Notes under the pieces: generated by a model
What the model was told of the DNA's origin: nothing
Databases searched by the model: none
The model's input: the letters and a program-made list of their open reading frames with translations, nothing else
In this document: positions 5,731 through 7,218 of the stretch, piece by piece
Position numbering within the stretch: position 1 is the stretch's first letter
Layout of the letters: every line of letters begins with the position of its first letter
Position numbers and translations under genes: made by a program
From: CALZJC01 sp041574955
Lineage (GTDB): Bacteria > Acidobacteriota > Thermoanaerobaculia > Multivoradales > JAHEKO01
Assembly (NCBI GenBank): GCA_041574955.1
Contig: JBFGNS010000194.1
Span: forward strand, 1-7,218
Reading direction: 5' to 3'
Length of the DNA: 7,218 nt

Positions 5731-7218
5731 TCAGAAGCGCGAGCTGGTGAGCGCGACGTCGGCCTCGGACCAGGCCTCGTCGAACCGCCGCCGCATCTCT
5801 TCGGCCAGCTCGTGCTTGCCCTGCTTCGCCAGGCTCTCGGCGAGGCCGAACAGCGAGTAGCCGTTGCCCGGGTTGCGCCTGAGGTCCGCCCAGTAGACCA
5901 CCTCGGCCTCGGCCGGCCTGCCCGCCTCGAGCAGCACCGCGCCCAGCAGGTGGCGCACCGGGAAGTACCAGTCGGGCGGCTCGTTGTAGAGCAGCCCGTC
6001 CTCCAGCCGCACCGCGCGCTCGAGGTGCGCCAGCGCCAGCGGGTAGTCGCCGCGGCGCGCCTCGAGCTCACCGGCGACGATCTCCTCGGCGATGGTGAGC
6101 AGCGTGTGCGCCGGCCCGAAGCCGATGTACTGCTCGACCGTCGCCATCGCCCGGCGCATCTCGGTGAGCGCGGCGAGCTCCTTGCGCGCCTGTCGCGGCC
6201 GGCCGGTGTGGACGAAGGCCAGCCCGCGCGCGTAGTGCCAGACACCGGTCATGAACCGCGAGTCGAGCGCCGGTTTGGGCTCGGCCAGCACCTCCTGCCA
6301 GCGGCCGAAGCGCACCAGCGCGTAGAGCGGCTGGCTCAGGAAGGTCTCGTAGATCGCCCACAGGTTCTTGTCGGCGGCGAGCGTCTGGGGGATCGCCGCC
6401 GCCACCTTGCGCGACGCCTCGAGCGCCGCAGCGCTCCGCCCCTGGCTCATCGCCGCCCACGCCAGGAAGTGGATGTTGTGCGGGTAATAGGCGAGCGGGT
6501 AGATGCCCTGCGCCCGGCACTGGGTGATGTACGCCTCGTCGGCCTCGACCGCCTTGACGTTGCTCTCCCACGAGTCGGCGTAGCGGCCGAGCCGCATGTA
6601 GATGTGCGACGGCATGTGCACCAGGTGTCCGGCGCCGGGCGCCAGCCCGGCCAGCCGGTCGGCACTCGCCTCGCCGCGCTCGGGGTGGCGCGCCTCGACG
6701 GCGTGGATGTAGTAGTGCAGCGCCCCGATGTGGTCCGGGTCGCGGTCGATGACCGACTCCAGCACCTGGAGGAACCGCTCGGTGCCGGGCTTGGCGCCGC
6801 CGTCGGGGTACCAGTAGTCCCACGGCGTCAGGTCCATGAGCGCCGCGGCATAGAGCGTGGCGGCGTCCAGGTCGTCCGGGTAGCGCTCGACCAGCTCGCC
6901 CATCGCCTCGGCGTAGGCCCGGTCGAGGACGCTGCGCTCGGCGCCCGGCTCCGCGCTGTAGCGCCGCGCCAGGGCCTCGATGTAGGCGCGCTCGCGCTCC
7001 GAGACGCCGCCGCGCCGGTCCATCGCCGCCGAGATCGCCCGCCACGCCCGCGGCGCCATCTCCGGCACCATCGGCAGGTTGAGGTTGGGTCCCAGCACCA
7101 GCGCCCAGCCCCACCAGGCCATGGCGTTCGCCGGGTCGAGCCGGACCGCCTCCTTGAAGGCACGCAGCGCCTCGGAGTGGTTGAAGCCGTAGGTCAGCCT
7201 CAAACCCTGGTCGAAGAA
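5731..7218 (-). CDS. Tetratricopeptide-repeat protein with histidine clusters (5' end missing)
   Basis: 495 residues are visible and the frame stays open to the right edge, so the N-terminus lies outside. The internal TTG at 7203 is unlikely to be the start, since the five codons before it give FFDQG, which continues smoothly into LRLTYGFNH. Seen: Ala/Leu-rich helical repeats throughout. They include TPR-like units near the visible start (EALRAFKEAVRLDP), at about 383-405 and at 424-450 (LLEAGRPAEAEVVYW). A His-rich central part follows: HYYIH at 168-172, HLVHMPSH at 198-205 and HNIH at 247-250. TPR domains usually hold protein complexes together. This family, recognised from memory by its FDQGL, HMPSH and RNPGNG motifs, is annotated only as TPR protein; members are often secreted, but any signal peptide here would be out of view. 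The stop is TGA at 5733-5731. The four-repeat gene follows on the same strand after 132 nt, so co-transcription is possible but unproven. Confidence 0.9.
   Translation of the reverse strand, partial: FFDQGLRLTYGFNHSEALRAFKEAVRLDPANAMAWWGWALVLGPNLNLPMVPEMAPRAWRAISAAMDRRGGVSERERAYIEALARRYSAEPGAERSVLDRAYAEAMGELVERYPDDLDAATLYAAALMDLTPWDYWYPDGGAKPGTERFLQVLESVIDRDPDHIGALHYYIHAVEARHPERGEASADRLAGLAPGAGHLVHMPSHIYMRLGRYADSWESNVKAVEADEAYITQCRAQGIYPLAYYPHNIHFLAWAAMSQGRSAAALEASRKVAAAIPQTLAADKNLWAIYETFLSQPLYALVRFGRWQEVLAEPKPALDSRFMTGVWHYARGLAFVHTGRPRQARKELAALTEMRRAMATVEQYIGFGPAHTLLTIAEEIVAGELEARRGDYPLALAHLERAVRLEDGLLYNEPPDWYFPVRHLLGAVLLEAGRPAEAEVVYWADLRRNPGNGYSLFGLAESLAKQGKHELAEEMRRRFDEAWSEADVALTSSRF

Noticed and set aside
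5691..6245. A second - strand frame within the TPR gene
   Set aside because: Its Arg/Ser/Thr-rich composition is a frame shadow, and the TPR frame is intact across the same bases.

Overview
The window is a G+C-rich bacterial segment (roughly 70% by eye). It has dense genes, strong third-position G/C bias and long stop-free shadow frames on both strands. The mix points to a Gram-negative, high-G+C, probably soil or sediment organism: a lipoprotein S9 serine peptidase, a large TPR protein of a family common in environmental bacteria, and zinc-ribbon membrane proteins. Acidobacteriota (Thermoanaerobaculia-like), Gemmatimonadota and Myxococcota are all possible. That placement is inference; no rRNA or other phylogenetic marker is present.

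Left part (1-2673, + strand). The last nine codons of an upstream gene end at 31 with a Cys-Pro-Gly-Cys-Gly half-site, like a C-terminal zinc ribbon. A G-rich spacer with a canonical G-quadruplex pattern follows (34-57). Three genes then form one tightly coupled unit: 168-935, 932-2059 and 2056-2673. Each begins with a four-cysteine zinc ribbon. The first two proteins are clear paralogues: zinc ribbon, a shared helical segment, two 'PLW'-type beta segments with a VDG turn, then two C-terminal membrane helices. The third keeps the ribbon and one PFW segment but has no membrane helix. Both junctions are 4-nt stop/start overlaps, and the third gene probably starts with TTG. If the upstream tail belongs to the same operon, this is a four-protein zinc-ribbon cluster. 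It is the least understood and most interesting part of the window.

Middle (2739-4817, + strand). A lipoprotein S9-family (prolyl oligopeptidase-like) serine peptidase with an intact Ser-Asp-His triad and a strong Shine-Dalgarno. Its 65-nt separation from the zinc-ribbon unit and its own strong ribosome site suggest independent expression or function.

Convergent gap (4818-4935). Two adjacent GC-only stem-loops form an imperfect tandem repeat with a 34-nt period. They probably act as a two-way transcription barrier or mRNA 3'-end structure.

Right part (4936-7218, - strand). A leaderless 220-residue protein is built from four degenerate repeats of about 55 residues, with a near-ideal Shine-Dalgarno. 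Upstream of it on the same strand is a large TPR protein cut by the right edge of the window, carrying striking histidine clusters. The 132-nt gap between them shows no clear promoter but contains a GC-rich stem-loop next to the ribosome site of the repeat protein.

No tRNA, rRNA, CRISPR array, insertion sequence or phage gene was seen. No stretch longer than 136 nt lacks a gene.
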